Shown in pieces: positions 62,957 through 64,000 of a stretch of DNA of 64,000 nucleotides. The stretch covers positions 4,216,001 through 4,280,000 of the forward strand of contig NZ_CP107880.1 of assembly GCF_036013745.1 (NCBI RefSeq), in the 5' to 3' direction. Positions within the stretch are counted from its first letter, which is position 1; each line of letters opens with the position of its first letter. Origin of the DNA: Streptomyces sp. NBC_00483. Lineage in GTDB: Bacteria > Actinomycetota > Actinomycetes > Streptomycetales > Streptomycetaceae. The notes under the pieces are model-generated. The model was not told the DNA's origin and did no database searches. It saw only the letters and a program-made list of their open reading frames with translations. The translations under genes were made by a program, and so were the position numbers.

Positions 62957-64000
62957 CTACGAACCCAGGATCGTCGTCAGGAACTCCCCGACCCACGCCA
63001 GCAGTTCCCGGCCGACCACCGGCTTGCCGCCCATCTTCTTCGGCTTCGGGCGCGGCACGAGGAGCTGGTGGGTGGCCGACTTGATGACCGTGCCGGGGTA
63101 GAGGCGCTTGAGGCGGAGTTCCTGGGACTCCCGCAGCTCCACCGGCGCGAAGCGGATGTTGTTGCCCTGGAGCACGATCTCGCCGACCCCGCAGGCCCGC
63201 GCCAGCATCCGCAGGCCCGCCACGAGCAGCAGGTTCTCCACCGGTTCCGGCAGCTTGCCGTAGCGGTCGACGAGTTCCTCGCGGACCTGCTTGACGTCGT
63301 CCTCCGTGTTCGCGGAGGCGATGGCGCGGTAGGCCTGGAGGCGCAGGCGCTCGCCGGGCGCGTAGTCGTGCGGTACGTGCGCGTCGACCGGGAGCTCGAT
63401 CTTGACCTCCAGCGGCGGCTCCTCCTCGACGCCGCCTTCGAGCGAGGCGCGGTAGTCCGCGACCGCCTCGCCCACCATGCGTACGTACAGGTCGAAGCCG
63501 ACGCCCGCGATGTGCCCGGACTGCTCGCCGCCGAGCAGGTTGCCCGCTCCGCGGATCTCCAGGTCCTTCATCGCGACGTACATGCCCGCGCCCATCTCCG
63601 TGTGCTGGGCGATGGTGGCGAGGCGTTCGTGCGCGGTCTCCGTCAGGGGCTTCTCGGGCGGGTAGAGGAAGTAGGAGTAGCCGCGCTCGCGACCTCGGCC
63701 CACGCGGCCGCGCAGCTGGTGGAGCTGGCTCAGGCCGAAGTTGTCGCCGCGCTCCACGATCAGCGTGTTCGCGTTGGAGATGTCGATGCCGGACTCGACG
63801 ATCGTCGTCGAGACGAGGACGTCGAACTTCTTCTCCCAGAAGTCCACGACGACCTGTTCCAGGGCCTGTTCGGACATCTGGCCGTGCGCCGTCGCGATCC
63901 GCGCCTCCGGCACGATCGCCCGGAGCCTGGCCGCCGCCCTGTCGATGGACTCGACCCGGTTGTGGATGTAGAAGACCTGGCCCTCGCGGAGCAGCTCGCG
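62957..64000 (-). CDS. mfd: transcription-repair coupling factor, C-terminal part
   Basis: 348 codons of the 3' end are in the window; the start lies outside. Helicase motifs V and VI: VLVSTTIVESGIDISNANTLIVERGDNFGLSQLHQLRGRVGRGRERGYSYF in pieces. ERLATIAQHTEMGAGMYVAMKDLEIRGAGNLLGGEQSGHIAGVG and the TRCF C-terminal domain (VKIELPVDAHVPHDYAPGERLRLQAYRAIA) identify Mfd rather than RecG. It removes stalled RNA polymerase and recruits UvrA. Confidence 0.96.
   Translation of the reverse strand, partial: RELLREGQVFYIHNRVESIDRAAARLRAIVPEARIATAHGQMSEQALEQVVVDFWEKKFDVLVSTTIVESGIDISNANTLIVERGDNFGLSQLHQLRGRVGRGRERGYSYFLYPPEKPLTETAHERLATIAQHTEMGAGMYVAMKDLEIRGAGNLLGGEQSGHIAGVGFDLYVRMVGEAVADYRASLEGGVEEEPPLEVKIELPVDAHVPHDYAPGERLRLQAYRAIASANTEDDVKQVREELVDRYGKLPEPVENLLLVAGLRMLARACGVGEIVLQGNNIRFAPVELRESQELRLKRLYPGTVIKSATHQLLVPRPKPKKMGGKPVVGRELLAWVGEFLTTILGS

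Overview
The window is chromosomal DNA of a Streptomyces species or close relative. The base composition is very GC-rich with strong third-position GC bias. GTG and even TTG starts sit behind GGAGG-type ribosome sites. The gene content is typical of the genus: a SigB-family sigma factor with partner-switching regulators, two Rpf-type transglycosylases, a tRNA-Leu(UAA) of the bldA type, a P450, an orphan adenine methylase and many lipoproteins. From memory, the order sigma factor / hut genes / cbs / thiolase / pobA / bldA / ndh / ppx / eno / rpfA / P450 / mazG / methylase / mfd matches the core region around SCO3066-SCO3109 of S. coelicolor.

Layout. 1-5 kb: a cut secreted protein, an RsbW-like anti-sigma kinase, a STAS antagonist, the divergent sigma factor (probably sigI), and a large protein fusing a sigma-like N-terminus to an extracellular ricin-type lectin. 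4.9-6.35 kb: a small accessory patch with an HTH protein, a Nudix/DUF397 chimera and a 52-residue protein that is only the Lsr2 DNA-binding tail. 6.4-13.5 kb: histidine/urocanate degradation (hutU, an M20 amidohydrolase, hutF, hutI) divergent from an APC permease. 13.7-15.9 kb: a four-gene roadblock/PATAN cluster.

15.9-23.9 kb holds the most interesting locus. A six-gene operon (betaine-type ABC transporter ATPase, two permeases, binding lipoprotein, NCS1 permease and a small membrane protein) is divergent from a histidine-ammonia-lyase homologue followed by an RpiR regulator. The lyase lacks the Ala-Ser-Gly triad that forms the MIO cofactor but keeps much of the rest of the HAL active site. 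With the quaternary-ammonium transporter this suggests uptake and cleavage of a trimethylated imidazole such as ergothioneine or hercynine. That is a hypothesis.

24-39 kb: cystathionine beta-synthase, an SGNH hydrolase, a thiolase, small hypotheticals, a Bax-inhibitor-like membrane protein, pobA, bldA, a MacB-like ABC pair, a cyclopropane-synthase-like methyltransferase and a type II NADH dehydrogenase with a candidate Rex operator. 40-46 kb: the conserved ppx-DUF501-divIC-eno block, then two Rpf genes, the first behind a probable cyclic di-AMP riboswitch. 46-64 kb: P450, mazG, a SurA-like lipoprotein, a DUF1906 secreted hydrolase, a sensor lipoprotein, a Ser/Thr kinase coupled to a membrane protein, an orphan methylase with an altered catalytic motif, an HNH lipoprotein, a xylan module (LacI, alpha/beta hydrolase, GH10 xylanase) and the 3' end of mfd.

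A family of GC-rich palindromic repeats occupies at least seven sites. One copy lies inside the coding sequence of the ABC ATPase and another appears to supply the start of the M20 amidohydrolase. All calls come from reading the sequence; no database search was run.
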